In this document: piece after piece, positions 27,700-39,320 of the stretch | Layout of the letters: every line of letters starts with the position of its first letter | Position numbering within the stretch: position 1 is the first letter of the stretch | DNA from: VRUE01 sp963702035 | GTDB lineage: Bacteria > Actinomycetota > Thermoleophilia > Solirubrobacterales > 70-9 | Length of the DNA stretch: 64,000 bases | Direction of reading: 5' to 3' | Assembly: GCA_963702035.1 (NCBI GenBank) | Contig: OY969700.1 | Span: 2,480,001-2,544,000, forward strand | Program-made: the position numbers and the translations under genes | The notes under the pieces: model-generated | What the model was told of the DNA's origin: nothing | Database searches by the model: none | Seen by the model: only the letters and a program-made list of their open reading frames with translations

Positions 27700-28467
27700 C
27701 TACGCCGCCGCGCGCTCTGAGCGCAGCGGCTGCAGCCAGGCGGGCGGCAGGATCGGCGGCACGTCGCCGGCGATCTGCGGCTGGACCCGCATGGCGAGGC
27801 GGCCGGCCGGGCGCGCCTCGATCAGGGGACGCAGGTCCTGCATGGTCATCGCCAGGCGCAGGCTTGGTCCGATCTGGAAGTCGGCGGCGTTCAGCTCCTC
27901 GCCGTCGAGGGTGCCTGCCGCGATCGACTCGTCGACCCGGTCCAGCAGGCTGCCGAGCTTGGCGAGGTCCGCGCGCACGTTCTCGTCGCTGGCCTCGTTG
28001 AAGTGGGCCGAGAGGGCGACGATGGGCGCCGCCGTTTTCACCGCCAGGCCGATCGGGATGCCGAGCTTCGCCCCCTCGGAGAAGCTGCGCAGCGGCGCCT
28101 TGTCCTTCTTCAGCGCCCACCAGATGATCTGCCGGATCGGGTGCTGCAACTCCTCGTCTCCGAAGCGCTCGGCCTCCTCGACCGCGACACGTTTCTCGGG
28201 GTCGGAGGGAAACAGCGCCGGCTCGGGGCGCAGCTGGTCCAGCTCGCGGGCGATCTCGCGTGAGCCCTGCACCTTGCGCCCGTCGATCTTGATCGCCGGC
28301 ACCGTGTTGCGGGGAAAGCAGAGCCCGCGCAGGACGAGCTTGGAGATCACCGGGAAGAGATCGGTGCGCTTGAAAGCGATGCCCTTGTGTTTGAGCATCA
28401 GCTGCGCCGCCACCCCCGGATGGGAGCCCGGGATCGTGTAGAGCCGGACGTTCACTGGTCGCGCCAT
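27700..28467 (-). CDS. Glutathione S-transferase-like (thioredoxin-fold N-terminal domain) protein
   Basis: About 255 residues. The N-terminal thioredoxin-like domain reads VRLYTIPGSHPGVAAQLML and then PRNTVPAIKIDGRKVQGSREI, the glutathione-site pattern of the GST superfamily. An all-helical C-terminal domain follows, with NAADFQIGPSLRLA as the usual C-terminal landmark. The typical catalytic Cys/Ser after the first strand is replaced by Gly-Ser. Actinobacteria rarely make glutathione, so the thiol partner is unclear. The ATG at 28467 or 28470 is equally possible. It diverges from coaX across an 18-bp gap. Confidence 0.75.
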   Translation of the reverse strand: MARPVNVRLYTIPGSHPGVAAQLMLKHKGIAFKRTDLFPVISKLVLRGLCFPRNTVPAIKIDGRKVQGSREIARELDQLRPEPALFPSDPEKRVAVEEAERFGDEELQHPIRQIIWWALKKDKAPLRSFSEGAKLGIPIGLAVKTAAPIVALSAHFNEASDENVRADLAKLGSLLDRVDESIAAGTLDGEELNAADFQIGPSLRLAMTMQDLRPLIEARPAGRLAMRVQPQIAGDVPPILPPAWLQPLRSERAAA

Positions 28468-28485
28468 CATAGACTCGCGCCCGAG

Positions 28486-29247
28486 ATGCTGCTCGCGGTC
28501 GACGTCGGCAATACCCAGACCCACCTCGGCGCCTTCGACGGCGAGCGCCTGGTCGAGCACTGGCGCTTTCAGACGCGCGCCGGGGCGACCGGGGACGAGC
28601 TGGCCGAGCGGATCGCCGGCATGCTCGCGCTCAGCGGCATCGGCCTCGCCGATCTCGACGCCGTCTGCGTCTCCTCGGTCGTGCCGCCGCTCGGCAGCCA
28701 GTACGAACAGCTGACCGAGCGCTACACGAGCGCCTCCTGCCTGGCGATCGGCCCGGGGGTCAAGACGGGGATGCCGATCCGCATCGAGAACCCACTCGAG
28801 GTCGGTGCCGACCGGCTGGTCAACGCCGTGGCCGCCTACGAGCGCTTCAAGACCGCCTGCGTGGTCGTCAACTTCGGCACCGGGATCAACTTCGATGCCG
28901 TCTCGGAGGCCGGCGAATACCTCGGCGGCGCGATCGCGCCCGGGGTCGAGATCTCGCTGACCGCGCTGGTCGAACGCGCCGCCCGCATCGGCCGCATCGA
29001 CCTCGAGGAGCCGGAGACGGCGATCGGCCGCTCCAGCCGGGCCGCGATCCAGTCGGGGGTGATCTTCGGCTTCGCCGGCCTGATCGACGGCGTCGTGCGC
29101 CGCATCGAAGACGAGCTCGACCGGGTGCGGCTGCTCGCCACCGGCGGCCTCGCCGCGGTCATCGTCCCCTTTACGGAGACGATCGACGAGGTCGACGAGA
29201 TGCTTACCCTGAAGGGCCTACGCTTGATTCATGAGCGCAACCAGTAG
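28486..29247 (+). CDS. coaX: Type III pantothenate kinase-like protein, first catalytic Asp replaced
   Basis: 253 residues; first step of coenzyme A synthesis. ASKHA features: MLLAVDVGNTQTHLG, PGVKTGMPIRIENPLEVGAD and GGAIAPGVEIS. The usual DFG (aspartate, general base) before the second phosphate loop is Asn here (VVVNFGTGINFD, N129), so activity may be reduced or the base moved. A TAGACT box at 28470-28475 lies ten bases before the ATG. The end overlaps the dus gene by 17 bases. Confidence 0.88.
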   Translation: MLLAVDVGNTQTHLGAFDGERLVEHWRFQTRAGATGDELAERIAGMLALSGIGLADLDAVCVSSVVPPLGSQYEQLTERYTSASCLAIGPGVKTGMPIRIENPLEVGADRLVNAVAAYERFKTACVVVNFGTGINFDAVSEAGEYLGGAIAPGVEISLTALVERAARIGRIDLEEPETAIGRSSRAAIQSGVIFGFAGLIDGVVRRIEDELDRVRLLATGGLAAVIVPFTETIDEVDEMLTLKGLRLIHERNQ

Positions 29248-30247
29248 AGAGCAGCCCCCGCTCACCTCCCCTTTTGAGATCGGCGGGGTCGAGATCGCCA
29301 ATCGCGTGCTGCTGGCGCCGCTGGCCGGGATCGGCAACTGGTTCGTCCGCCTGCAGGCGAAGCGGCACGGGGCGGGGCTGGCCGTCTCGGAGATGATCTC
29401 CAGCTTCGGCCTGCACTACCGCAACGAGCGCACCCTGCGCGAGCTGATGCGGATCCACCCCGACGAGCACCCGGTCTCGGTGCAGCTCTTCGGCCACGAC
29501 CCCGAGGTGATGCGCTCCGGCGCCGCCGTCGCCGCCGAGGCCGGCGCCGACCTGATCGACATCAACATGGGCTGCCCGGTGCGCAAGGTGCGCAAGACGG
29601 GCGCCGGGGTCGAGCTGCTCGCCGATCCCGAGCTGGCGCTCGCCCTGCTGCGTGGCGCGATCGAGGGCAGCGGCCTGCCGGTGACGGTCAAGCTGCGCTC
29701 CGGCCTGCGACCTGGCGATCGCTCCGGCTTCGATCTCGCCGTGCGCCTCGCCGAGCAGGGCGGCGCGGCGGCGATCGGCTTTCATCCCCGGGCGGCGACG
29801 ATCAAACACAAAGGCAGCCCCGACTACGCGCTCACCCGCGAGTTGGTCGAGCGGATCGACGTGCCGGTGATTGTTTCGGGGGGTCTCGACGACGCCGAGT
29901 CGGTGCGCCGCGCATACCGCGAGTCCGGCGCTGACGCGGTGATGCTCGCCCGGGGCGTGCTCGGCAATCCCTGGCTCTTCGAGGAACTGACCGGACGCCG
30001 CGGCGAGCCGCCCTCGCGCGAGGAGGTGGTCGCCGAGTTGCTCTGGACCGTCAACCGCGCCGAGGAGCACCTCGGTACCGAGCGGGCGACCCGCTACCTG
30101 CGCAAGTTCTATCCCTGGTATGTCAACGCGCTCGGCGCTCCAAGCGAGGTTGCGGCGGAGCTCCAGCGCAGCGCCGACCTGCCTCGCGCCAGGCAGTTGA
30201 TCGCCGCCCAAAAACCCCTGAGTGCCGGACTGACGCCCTCGCTATAA
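29231..30247 (+). CDS. tRNA-dihydrouridine synthase
   Basis: 338 residues, FMN-dependent TIM barrel that reduces uridines in tRNA D-loops. Visible are VLLAPLAGIGN, the substrate-site segment INMGCPVRKVRKTGAG (catalytic Cys in GCPV), VTVKLRSG, FHPRAATIKHKG (in place of VHGRT), IVSGG and VMLARGVLGNPWLFEEL. It is closest to the DusB type. The TAA stop lies within a TATAAT box that starts the greA leader. Confidence 0.92.
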   Translation: MSATSREQPPLTSPFEIGGVEIANRVLLAPLAGIGNWFVRLQAKRHGAGLAVSEMISSFGLHYRNERTLRELMRIHPDEHPVSVQLFGHDPEVMRSGAAVAAEAGADLIDINMGCPVRKVRKTGAGVELLADPELALALLRGAIEGSGLPVTVKLRSGLRPGDRSGFDLAVRLAEQGGAAAIGFHPRAATIKHKGSPDYALTRELVERIDVPVIVSGGLDDAESVRRAYRESGADAVMLARGVLGNPWLFEELTGRRGEPPSREEVVAELLWTVNRAEEHLGTERATRYLRKFYPWYVNALGAPSEVAAELQRSADLPRARQLIAAQKPLSAGLTPSL

Positions 30248-30305
30248 TCCCGCGACTTCGGGCCCTGGTGTGGACTGGCGAAAGCCGCCGCACCCGGGCG
30301 TTTTT
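30243..30305 (+). terminator. Promoter followed by an early terminator in the greA leader
   Basis: TATAAT (30243-30248) is a consensus -10 box, with a weak CTGAGT -35 at 30218-30223. The predicted start near 30255 is followed almost at once by an intrinsic terminator: stem 30262-30299 with a GAAA tetraloop, then TTTTT (30301-30305). greA begins at 30361. The terminator may simply end the dus transcript, or act as an attenuator releasing a short RNA. Confidence 0.6.
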
Positions 30306-30360
30306 GGTCTCAGGACCGAACAAACCCACGTCCAGCCAGTAGAAGCGAGGTCAGCGCAAA

Positions 30361-30840
30361 GTGACTCGGCAAGCCGTAATCACCCCGGAAGGGCTCGAAA
30401 AGCTCAAAGAGGAAATCGAGCACCTGTCGACCGCCAAACGGCGAGAGGTTGCGGCGCGGATCAAGGAGGCCCGCGAGTTCGGCGACATCTCCGAGAACGC
30501 CGAGTACGACGACGCCAAGAACGAACAGGCGCTGCTCGAGGGCAGGATCGCCCAGCTCGAAGAGCGCCTGCGCCGCGCCACGGTCATCGATGAGAAGGAT
30601 GTCGACACCAACGAGGTCAGCTTCGGCTCGGTCGTCCACGTCAAAGACCAGAAGAGCGGCGACTCGCAGAAATTCCAGATCGTCGGCTCGACCGAGGCCA
30701 ACCCCGCCGATCACAAACTCTCCAACGAGTCGCCGATCGGCAAAGCGTTGCTCGGTCACAAGCGCGGCGACACGGTCACGGTCAACGTGCCGCGGGGGCC
30801 GAAGAAGAAATTGAAAATCACGAAGATCGAGTCGGCTTAG
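30361..30840 (+). CDS. greA: Transcription elongation factor GreA
   Basis: 159 residues; rescues backtracked RNA polymerase by stimulating transcript cleavage. The N-terminal coiled coil carries the tip acidic residues in FGDISENAEYDDAKNEQ; the C-terminal FKBP-like domain has SPIGKALLGHKRGD and VNVPRG. GTG start with GAGGTCAGC upstream. The stop codon TAG forms the first bases of a family-1 repeat. Confidence 0.95.
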   Translation: MTRQAVITPEGLEKLKEEIEHLSTAKRREVAARIKEAREFGDISENAEYDDAKNEQALLEGRIAQLEERLRRATVIDEKDVDTNEVSFGSVVHVKDQKSGDSQKFQIVGSTEANPADHKLSNESPIGKALLGHKRGDTVTVNVPRGPKKKLKITKIESA

Positions 30841-30954
30841 AGCCCATCTCGGTAGGGCCTCCACTTAACTTTTTCGATGGAATGGCGGTGGGCTGTCGCC
30901 CGAGGCCTACACCGAAAAAGTACAAGACGTTCCGGCCCTACCGAGATGGGCTCT
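30839..30954. repeat. Palindromic repeat family 1, copy 3
   Basis: 116 bp between greA and lysS. The arms AGAGCCCATCTCGGTAGGGC / GCCCTACCGAGATGGGCTCT are perfectly complementary. The core keeps CTTAACTTTTTCGATGG and CACCGAAAAAGTACAAGACG and the GGGC-TGTC-GCCC tip. This copy separates two genes in the same direction; the left arm begins inside the greA stop codon. Confidence 0.92.
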
Positions 30955-30979
30955 TCATCGGCGCTATAGGCTCGCCGGC

Positions 30980-32464
30980 ATGAGCGAAGACCGGGCTGGC
31001 GAGCCGAAACTCTCCGATGTCCTTCATGACCGGAGGGAGAAGCTGGAGAGGTTGCGGGAGGCGGGGATTGAGCCGTTTCCTCATCAGTTCGAGGAACGTG
31101 AGGAGATCGGAGAGGTTCGGGCCGCGCACGAGGGGCTGGCGGCGGGGATGGAGACCGAGTCGCGGCACCGGGTCGCGGGGCGGATCGTCGCTCGTCGCGG
31201 GCACGGCAAGGCGGCCTTTCTCGACCTGCGCGACGGCAGCGGCCAGATCCAGCTCCACGCCACCGCCGACAAGCTCGGTGAGGAGGCGTTCGAGCTGCTC
31301 GTCGACCTCGACCTCGGCGACTTCGTCGGCGTCGAGGGGACGGCCCTGGCGACGCGGCGCGGCGGTGAGCTCTCGCTGGCGATCGACCACTGGCGCCTGC
31401 TCGCGAAGAGCCTGCGTCCCCCGCCGGACAAGTTCCACGGCCTCGAGGACGTCGAAACGCGCTACCGCCGCCGCGAGCTCGACCTGCTCGCCAACGAGGA
31501 GAGCCGCCGCGCCTTCGCGATTCGCGCCAAGGCGATCGCCGAGGTGCGGCGCTGGCTCGACGAGCATGGCTTCGTCGAGGCCGAGACGCCGGTTCTGCAG
31601 CCGCTCTACGGCGGCGCCCTGGCGCGCCCCTTCATCACCCACCACAACGCGCTCGATCGCGACTTCTACCTGCGGATCGCGACCGAGCTCTATCTGAAGC
31701 GCCTGGTCGTCGGCGGCATCGACAAGGTCTACGAGCTCGGTAAGGACTTCCGCAACGAGGGCGTCTCGCACAAGCACAACCCCGAGTTCACGATGCTCGA
31801 GTGGTACGAGGCCTATGCCGACTACGGGAAGACGGCGCACGACCTCGAGCTGCTCGTCGCCGAGGTCGCCGAGCGGGTGCTGGGGACGACGGTGGTCGAG
31901 CGCGACGGGGTCGAGATCGACCTGGCGCCGCCCTGGACGCGGGTCACTCTGCGCGAGGCGGTGCGTGACGCGACCGGGATCGACATCGCCGAGCACCCGA
32001 CCCGCGAGGCGCTCGCCACGGCAATGGGGAGCGAGCCCGACCCGACCGAGGGCTGGGGCAAGTTGGTCGACGGCCTGCTCTCCAGGTCGGTCGAGCCGCG
32101 GCTGATCCAGCCGACCTTCATCGTCGACTACCCGGTCGAGCTCTCGCCGTTCGCCAAGGCGCACCGCTCAGAGCCCGGCCTGGTCGAGCGCTGGGAGGCC
32201 TTCATCGGCGGGGTCGAGATCGCCAACTCCTTCAGCGAGCTCAACGACCCGGACGAGCAGAGGCGCCGCTTCGAGCAGCAGGCGGCCGAGCTGGAGCGGG
32301 GCGACGAAGAGGCGCAGCCCTATGACGAGGTCTTCGTCGAGGCATTGGAGTACGGGATGCCCCCGACCGGTGGCGTCGGACTGGGGATTGACCGGTTTGT
32401 CATGATGCTTACCGGAGCCCGCAGCCTGCGTGAGATCGTGTTTTTCCCGGCGATGCGCTCCTAA
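30980..32464 (+). CDS. lysS: Lysyl-tRNA synthetase, class II
   Basis: 494 residues. The N-terminal OB fold (VAGRIVARRGHGKAAFLDLRDGSG) binds the anticodon. Class II motifs follow: motif 1 around RRWLDEHGFVEAETPVLQ, motif 2 KDFRNEGVSHKHNPEFTMLEWY and motif 3 PTGGVGLGIDRFVMML. A TATAGG box at 30965-30970 lies nine bases before the ATG with no SD, so it may be leaderless. The first 60 or so codons include AGG, TTG, ATT, CCT and CAT, rare elsewhere in this gene. Confidence 0.96.
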   Translation: MSEDRAGEPKLSDVLHDRREKLERLREAGIEPFPHQFEEREEIGEVRAAHEGLAAGMETESRHRVAGRIVARRGHGKAAFLDLRDGSGQIQLHATADKLGEEAFELLVDLDLGDFVGVEGTALATRRGGELSLAIDHWRLLAKSLRPPPDKFHGLEDVETRYRRRELDLLANEESRRAFAIRAKAIAEVRRWLDEHGFVEAETPVLQPLYGGALARPFITHHNALDRDFYLRIATELYLKRLVVGGIDKVYELGKDFRNEGVSHKHNPEFTMLEWYEAYADYGKTAHDLELLVAEVAERVLGTTVVERDGVEIDLAPPWTRVTLREAVRDATGIDIAEHPTREALATAMGSEPDPTEGWGKLVDGLLSRSVEPRLIQPTFIVDYPVELSPFAKAHRSEPGLVERWEAFIGGVEIANSFSELNDPDEQRRRFEQQAAELERGDEEAQPYDEVFVEALEYGMPPTGGVGLGIDRFVMMLTGARSLREIVFFPAMRS

Positions 32465-32488
32465 AGGGCCCGAAACGGGGTCGAAAAG

Positions 32489-32503
32489 GCCGCTATGAGC
32501 GGC
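32489..32503. other. Inverted repeat upstream of clpC
   Basis: GCCGCT-ATG-AGCGGC is a perfect inverted repeat in the 177-bp gap between lysS and clpC. It could be the end of a lysS terminator (no T run follows) or a site for a stress regulator of the clp genes, such as the actinobacterial ClgR type. The gap also holds GTTTAAGGAGA near 32540. No gene is seen. Confidence 0.35.
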
Positions 32504-32641
32504 AATCGGGGTCCCAAGGCCGGGTGGGCACTCTCGGTATCGTTTAAGGAGACATAGGCGCTTCCCGATAGATGAAGGGCGCCCCCGGTACTTCCGACCG
32601 CAAAACGCGTTTGACCTCAAGAGGGCCAAGAGAGGAAGCCT

Positions 32642-35236
<2,595 letters not shown>

Positions 35237-35246
35237 GTGGCCCTGG

Positions 35247-35389
35247 CGCGCGGGTCCTGGCGCCGGAGAGGGGGTGTCCGGGCTCTGCTGGGTTTTTCGC
35301 GTGCTGAGCGGGCAATGCTCGCCGAGCCGTGGGCGAAAAAGAGGACGCCGCTGTCGCCCGGACACCCCCTCTCCGTCGCCACCCGCGCG
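35247..35389. repeat. Palindromic repeat family 2, copy B
   Basis: 143 bp between clpC and an aldo/keto reductase gene. The outer arm CGCGCGGGT pairs with ACCCGCGCG. The middle arms around GAGAGGGGGTGTCCGGG / CCCGGACACCCCCTCTC pair in full. The conserved core blocks are CTCTGCTGGGTTTTTCGC and GGGCGAAAAAGAGGACGCCG. Unlike copies A and C, the tip carries GAGCGGGCAATGCTCGCC. Confidence 0.9.
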
Positions 35390-35412
35390 AGGGTCGTTAC
35401 GGTTAGCGCGAG

Positions 35413-36546
35413 ATGCGTGAACCCGGGCGGACGGCGATAGGGACTTGGAGCGGGGGGCGGTTCCTTCGCTTCGGTGAGACCGTGAGCGAGGAGCGGCTCG
35501 AAGGGGTGCTGCGACCTGGTGGTGGCATCGACACTGTCCTTACCGCCGATACGTACGGGCAGGGCGAGGCTGATCTGGTTCTGGGGCGGGCGTTGGCTGG
35601 CGTGCCTCGGGAGGAGTACTCGTTGGTCGGGGCCGTCGGGCACGACTTCTACGAGGGCGAGCGGGATGGGCCTCGGGGGTTTCCTCGCTTCACCAGTCCC
35701 GGCCTTCGCGGTCCTGAGGAGTACGCCGGCTATCTGCGGATGGCTGCTGAGCGCAGTCTTGAGCGGCTTGGCGCCGAGCGCTTCGACCTGCTGCTGTTGC
35801 ACAACCCCGACCGGATCGGTTACTCGAGCGAGGCGGTCTGGGATGGGATGGCGGCGCTGCGCGAGTCCGGCCTGACCGGGCAGATCGGCGTCGCGCCCGG
35901 GCCCGCCAACGGCTTCACCCTCGACCTGATCTCCTGCATCGAGCGCTTCGGCGAGCTGATCGATTGGGCGATGATCATCCTCAACCCGTTCGAGCCCTGG
36001 CCCGGCGAGCTCTGCCTCGACGCGGCCGCGCGCCACGGGGTCAGGGTGATCACCCGCGTCGTCGATTACGGCGGGCTTTTCTGGGGCGACCTGCGGCCGG
36101 GGATGGAACTGGCTCAGGGCGACCACCGGGCCTTCCGGCCCGAGGGCTGGATCGAGGCAGGGCTGGAGAAGCTGGAGCCGCTGATGCCGATCGCCGAACG
36201 AGCCCGGCTGACCCCGATCCAGCTCGCCTGCCAGTGGAACCTCGCCCACCCCGCGGTCGAGTGCGTCGTCCCGACCCTGATCCAGGAGGCCGGCGAGGAT
36301 GCCTGCCCGATCGAGGCCAAGCGGGTCGAACTGGCGAACCTGCCGACCGAGCAGCGGCTGAGCGACGAGGACGTCGCCGCGATTCGCGCCCTCGGCGACA
36401 ACACCGGCTGCATGGCGCTGAAGGGCGCCAGCCCCGCCCACGAGGGCGATGAGCGCCCCGATCGATGGGCGCTGGACGGCGAGCTGGTCGCGGTGGGCGA
36501 GCGTTGGGGGATCGACCCCGAGCGCGACCTGCTTGCTACGCACTGA
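35413..36546 (+). CDS. Aldo/keto reductase family protein
   Basis: 377 residues, NADPH-dependent TIM-barrel oxidoreductase type. Recognisable are DTYGQGEADLVLGRAL (the conserved Tyr region), AAERSLERLGAERFDLLLLHNPD, IGVAPGPANGF, NPFEPW and the C-terminal IQLACQWNLAHPAVECVVPT with an Asn-containing closing helix. The usual N-terminal GTW is present (GTWSGG). Substrate unknown. The first 120 codons are rich in GGG, CGG, CTT, GCT and AGT, unlike the remainder. The ATG at 35413 has no SD; TACGGT at 35398-35403 may be a -10 box. Confidence 0.85.
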   Translation: MREPGRTAIGTWSGGRFLRFGETVSEERLEGVLRPGGGIDTVLTADTYGQGEADLVLGRALAGVPREEYSLVGAVGHDFYEGERDGPRGFPRFTSPGLRGPEEYAGYLRMAAERSLERLGAERFDLLLLHNPDRIGYSSEAVWDGMAALRESGLTGQIGVAPGPANGFTLDLISCIERFGELIDWAMIILNPFEPWPGELCLDAAARHGVRVITRVVDYGGLFWGDLRPGMELAQGDHRAFRPEGWIEAGLEKLEPLMPIAERARLTPIQLACQWNLAHPAVECVVPTLIQEAGEDACPIEAKRVELANLPTEQRLSDEDVAAIRALGDNTGCMALKGASPAHEGDERPDRWALDGELVAVGERWGIDPERDLLATH

Positions 36547-36562
36547 CTGGGGAGGCGGATGA

Positions 36563-36669
36563 GAAGGGGACGGGTGACCCTCTCCCGGAGACCGTCGCGC
36601 AGCTGATTCGCGGGCCAGGGTTCAAAGGCATGTCCCGGAGCCTCCGGGAGAGGGTCACCCGTCCCCTTC
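36563..36669. repeat. Perfect 28-bp inverted repeat with 51-base spacer
   Basis: The arms 36563-36590 and 36642-36669 are exact reverse complements (they begin GAAGGGGACGGGTGACCC). The 107-bp element lies between the aldo/keto reductase and MFS genes. The spacer contains CGCGCAGCTGATTCGCGGGCC, which resembles the spacer of the palindrome inside cysS; the two may form a third family. Confidence 0.88.
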
Positions 36670-36687
36670 GCCGCATAGCCTTCACGC

Positions 36688-38078
36688 ATGTCGCGTCCCT
36701 GGTGGACCCTCGTCGGAGCTTGCTCGGGCCTCTTCATTCTGATGCTGGATTCGACGGTTGTCGCCTTGGCGCTGCCGAGCATCCGCCATGACGTCGACGC
36801 GACGCAGGCGGGCCTGCAGTGGGTGATGAACGGCTACCTGCTGATCATCACGGCGTTTGTGGTGACCGGTGGGCGGTTGGGAGACATGTTCGGTCGCAAG
36901 CGGCTGTTCCTGATCGGCATGGCCCTCTTCGCGCTCGGGTCGGTCGTCTCGCGACCGCCGACGACCAGCTGACGCTGATCTTCGGCCGGCTGCTGCAGGG
37001 ACTGGGAGCGGCGCCGATGCTGCCGCTCTCGCTGGCGATCGTCTGCCACGCCTTCCCCGCCGAAAAGCAGGCCCGCGCGCTTGGGATATGGGCGGGGATC
37101 TCCGCCGTTGCGCTGGGCATCGGCCCGCTCGTCGGCGGCGTCTTGGTCGACGTCAACTGGCGGCTGATCTTCTGGATCAACCTGCCGATCGCACTCGCCG
37201 GGATCGCGATCATGTGGCGGGCGGCGCCCGAGTCGACCGACCCCGGCTCGGGCACGCGGATTGACTTCGCGGGCTTGATTGCACTGGCGTTGGGACTTAC
37301 CGCCGTCGTTCTCGCGCTGGTCCAGGCCGATGAGTGGGCCGGCGGCGGGATCGCGGCACTGGCCGTCGCCGGACTCGCCTGCCTCTACGCCTTCTGGCGG
37401 ATCGAGCACCGCTCGGCGGAGCCGATTGTCGACTTCTCGCTATTTCGCAACGGCCCCTACTTCGGCGCCAGCGCCGCCGCCTTCGCCCTGGTCGGCGCCT
37501 ACTGGTCGTTGATGTTCTTCCAGCCGCAGTACCTGCAGGACGTGCGCGGCCACACCGCGGTCCTCAGCGGGCTGATGATCATGCCGGTGACGGTGCCGAT
37601 GATCTTCATCTCGCCCTTCTCGGGGCGACTGATCGCCCGCTTCGGGGCGAGGCGGCTGATGACGACGGGGATGGTCCTCGGCGTCCTCGGCCTGCTGGCG
37701 CTGACCCAGATCGACGCCGGCAGCTCCTACCTGTTGCTGCTCGCCGGCTACCTGCCCTTCGGCATCGCCCTGGGGCTCGTCTACGCGCCGATGTCGACCG
37801 CGGCGATGGCGGCGATGCCGGCGGAGAAGGTCGGCATCGCATCGGGCGTGCTGGCGATGGACCGGGTGATGGCGGGCACGATCGCCCTCGCCGTCACCGG
37901 CGCCGTCTTCCACGCGCTGCTCGGCGGCAGCCGCTCGTTCACCGACTCCCTGGCCGGCTCGACCTGGGTCCTGGTCGCACTGGTAGCAGTAGGTGCCGTC
38001 CTCACCTGGGCATTCGTGCGCGACACGGGCCGTCCAGTGCCTGAGCCGCACACCCATCGTCGGCATTTCCACCTTTAA
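36688..38078 (+). pseudogene. MFS drug/solute exporter (DHA2-like), interrupted by a -1 frameshift
   Basis: Would pump compounds out using the proton gradient. The first frame gives SGLFILMLDSTVVALALPSI, the typical first helix of EmrB/QacA-type pumps, then GRLGDMFGRKR (motif A). At about 36949 the frame is lost (GSVVSRPPTTS, stop). The adjacent frame resumes with TADDQLTLIFGRLLQGLGAAPM and runs through LGIGPLVGGVLVDVNWRLIFWINLP to a normal C-terminus. One inserted base restores a pump of about 463 residues. Everything downstream is well conserved, so an assembly error is possible. A TAGCCT box (36676-36681) lies six bases before the ATG. Confidence 0.85.
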
Positions 38079-38170
38079 GTGACCGATTCACTTGACAACG
38101 ACCTATCCGACCTTTCCACTAGGGATTAGCCAGACCGCATTCCAGAGCGGAATTTGCCATCCTAGACGGG

Positions 38171-39283
38171 ATGTCTTTACCGCCAGGGGATGAGCTTCAC
38201 GAGTTAGCGGAACGGCAGGATCCCCGGCTACTCAGGGCCTTGGATGTCGTCGCTCCAGGCGGCGCCCTGCGCGAGGGTCTCGACAACATAGTCCACGCCA
38301 GCACCGGCGGTCTGATCGTCGTCGGCGACCCGGGCGACATCTCGCACATGCTCTCCGGCGGGATCAGACTCGACATCGACTACACGCCGGCGATGCTCTA
38401 CCAGGTGGCAAAGATGGACGGGGCGATCGTGCTCAACGCCGAGGCGACCAAGATCGTCTGGGCGAACGTCCAGCTGATGCCGGACCCGACGATCCTGTCC
38501 TCGGAGACGGGCACCCGCCACCGCACCGCGGAGCGCGTCTCCAAACAGACCAGCGCACTGGTCGTGGCGATCTCGCAGCGCCGCGACGTCGTCTCCCTCT
38601 ACGTCGAGGGGACCAAGTACATCCTCCAGGAGATCCCGGCCGTGCTGGCCAAGGCGAACCAGGGCCTGGCTACGCTGGAGAAGTACCGCGAGCGGCTCGA
38701 ACAGGTCTCCGACCGGCTCACCGTGCTCGAGTTCGAGGGCGGCGGCGTCCTCTACGACGCGCTCACCGTCCTGCAGCGGGCCGAGCTGACGACGCGGATG
38801 GCGGTCGAGGTCGAGCGCTACATCGTCGAGCTCGGCACCGAGGGGCGGCTGATCGAGATGCAGCTCGAGGAGACGATGGTCGGCGTCGCTGCCGACAAGT
38901 CGGCGCTGATCCGCGACTACTCGGTCGAAGATTCCGAGCAGAACCTGGTCACCGTGCTGCAGTCGCTGGCGCGGATGCCGCACGAGGACGTGCTCGACTT
39001 CGGTCGCCTCGCCGAGCTGCTCGGCTACGACCGCAAGCTCAACACCCTTGACTTCCCGGTCGCCCCGCGCGGCTACCGCGTGATGGGCCGCATCCCGCGC
39101 ATCCCCAAGCTTGTCGTCCAGAAGATCATCCACGACCTCGGCGGCCTGGAGGAGGTCCTGGCGGCATCCGACGCCGACCTCGAAGCCGTCGAGGACGTCG
39201 GCCAAACCCGGGCCAAGGACATCCGCGAGGGCCTGCGGCGGCTCCAGGAGGTCGATCTGGTCGACCGGTACTTACAGAGTTGA
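38171..39283 (+). CDS. disA: DNA integrity scanning protein DisA, c-di-AMP synthase
   Basis: 370 residues. The N-terminal diadenylate cyclase domain has the catalytic MDGAIVL (DGA) and TGTRHRTAERV (RHR) motifs. A helical linker and a C-terminal helix-hairpin-helix DNA-binding domain (SDADLEAVEDVGQTRAKDI) follow. It makes c-di-AMP unless bound to branched DNA. A TTGACA sequence lies about 80 bases upstream. Just downstream is carD, as in many actinobacteria and firmicutes. No known c-di-AMP riboswitch was recognised in the window. Confidence 0.96.
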   Translation: MSLPPGDELHELAERQDPRLLRALDVVAPGGALREGLDNIVHASTGGLIVVGDPGDISHMLSGGIRLDIDYTPAMLYQVAKMDGAIVLNAEATKIVWANVQLMPDPTILSSETGTRHRTAERVSKQTSALVVAISQRRDVVSLYVEGTKYILQEIPAVLAKANQGLATLEKYRERLEQVSDRLTVLEFEGGGVLYDALTVLQRAELTTRMAVEVERYIVELGTEGRLIEMQLEETMVGVAADKSALIRDYSVEDSEQNLVTVLQSLARMPHEDVLDFGRLAELLGYDRKLNTLDFPVAPRGYRVMGRIPRIPKLVVQKIIHDLGGLEEVLAASDADLEAVEDVGQTRAKDIREGLRRLQEVDLVDRYLQS

Positions 39284-39320
39284 CGGCAAAGAAGCCGTCG
39301 CAAATCGAAAGGAGTCACCG

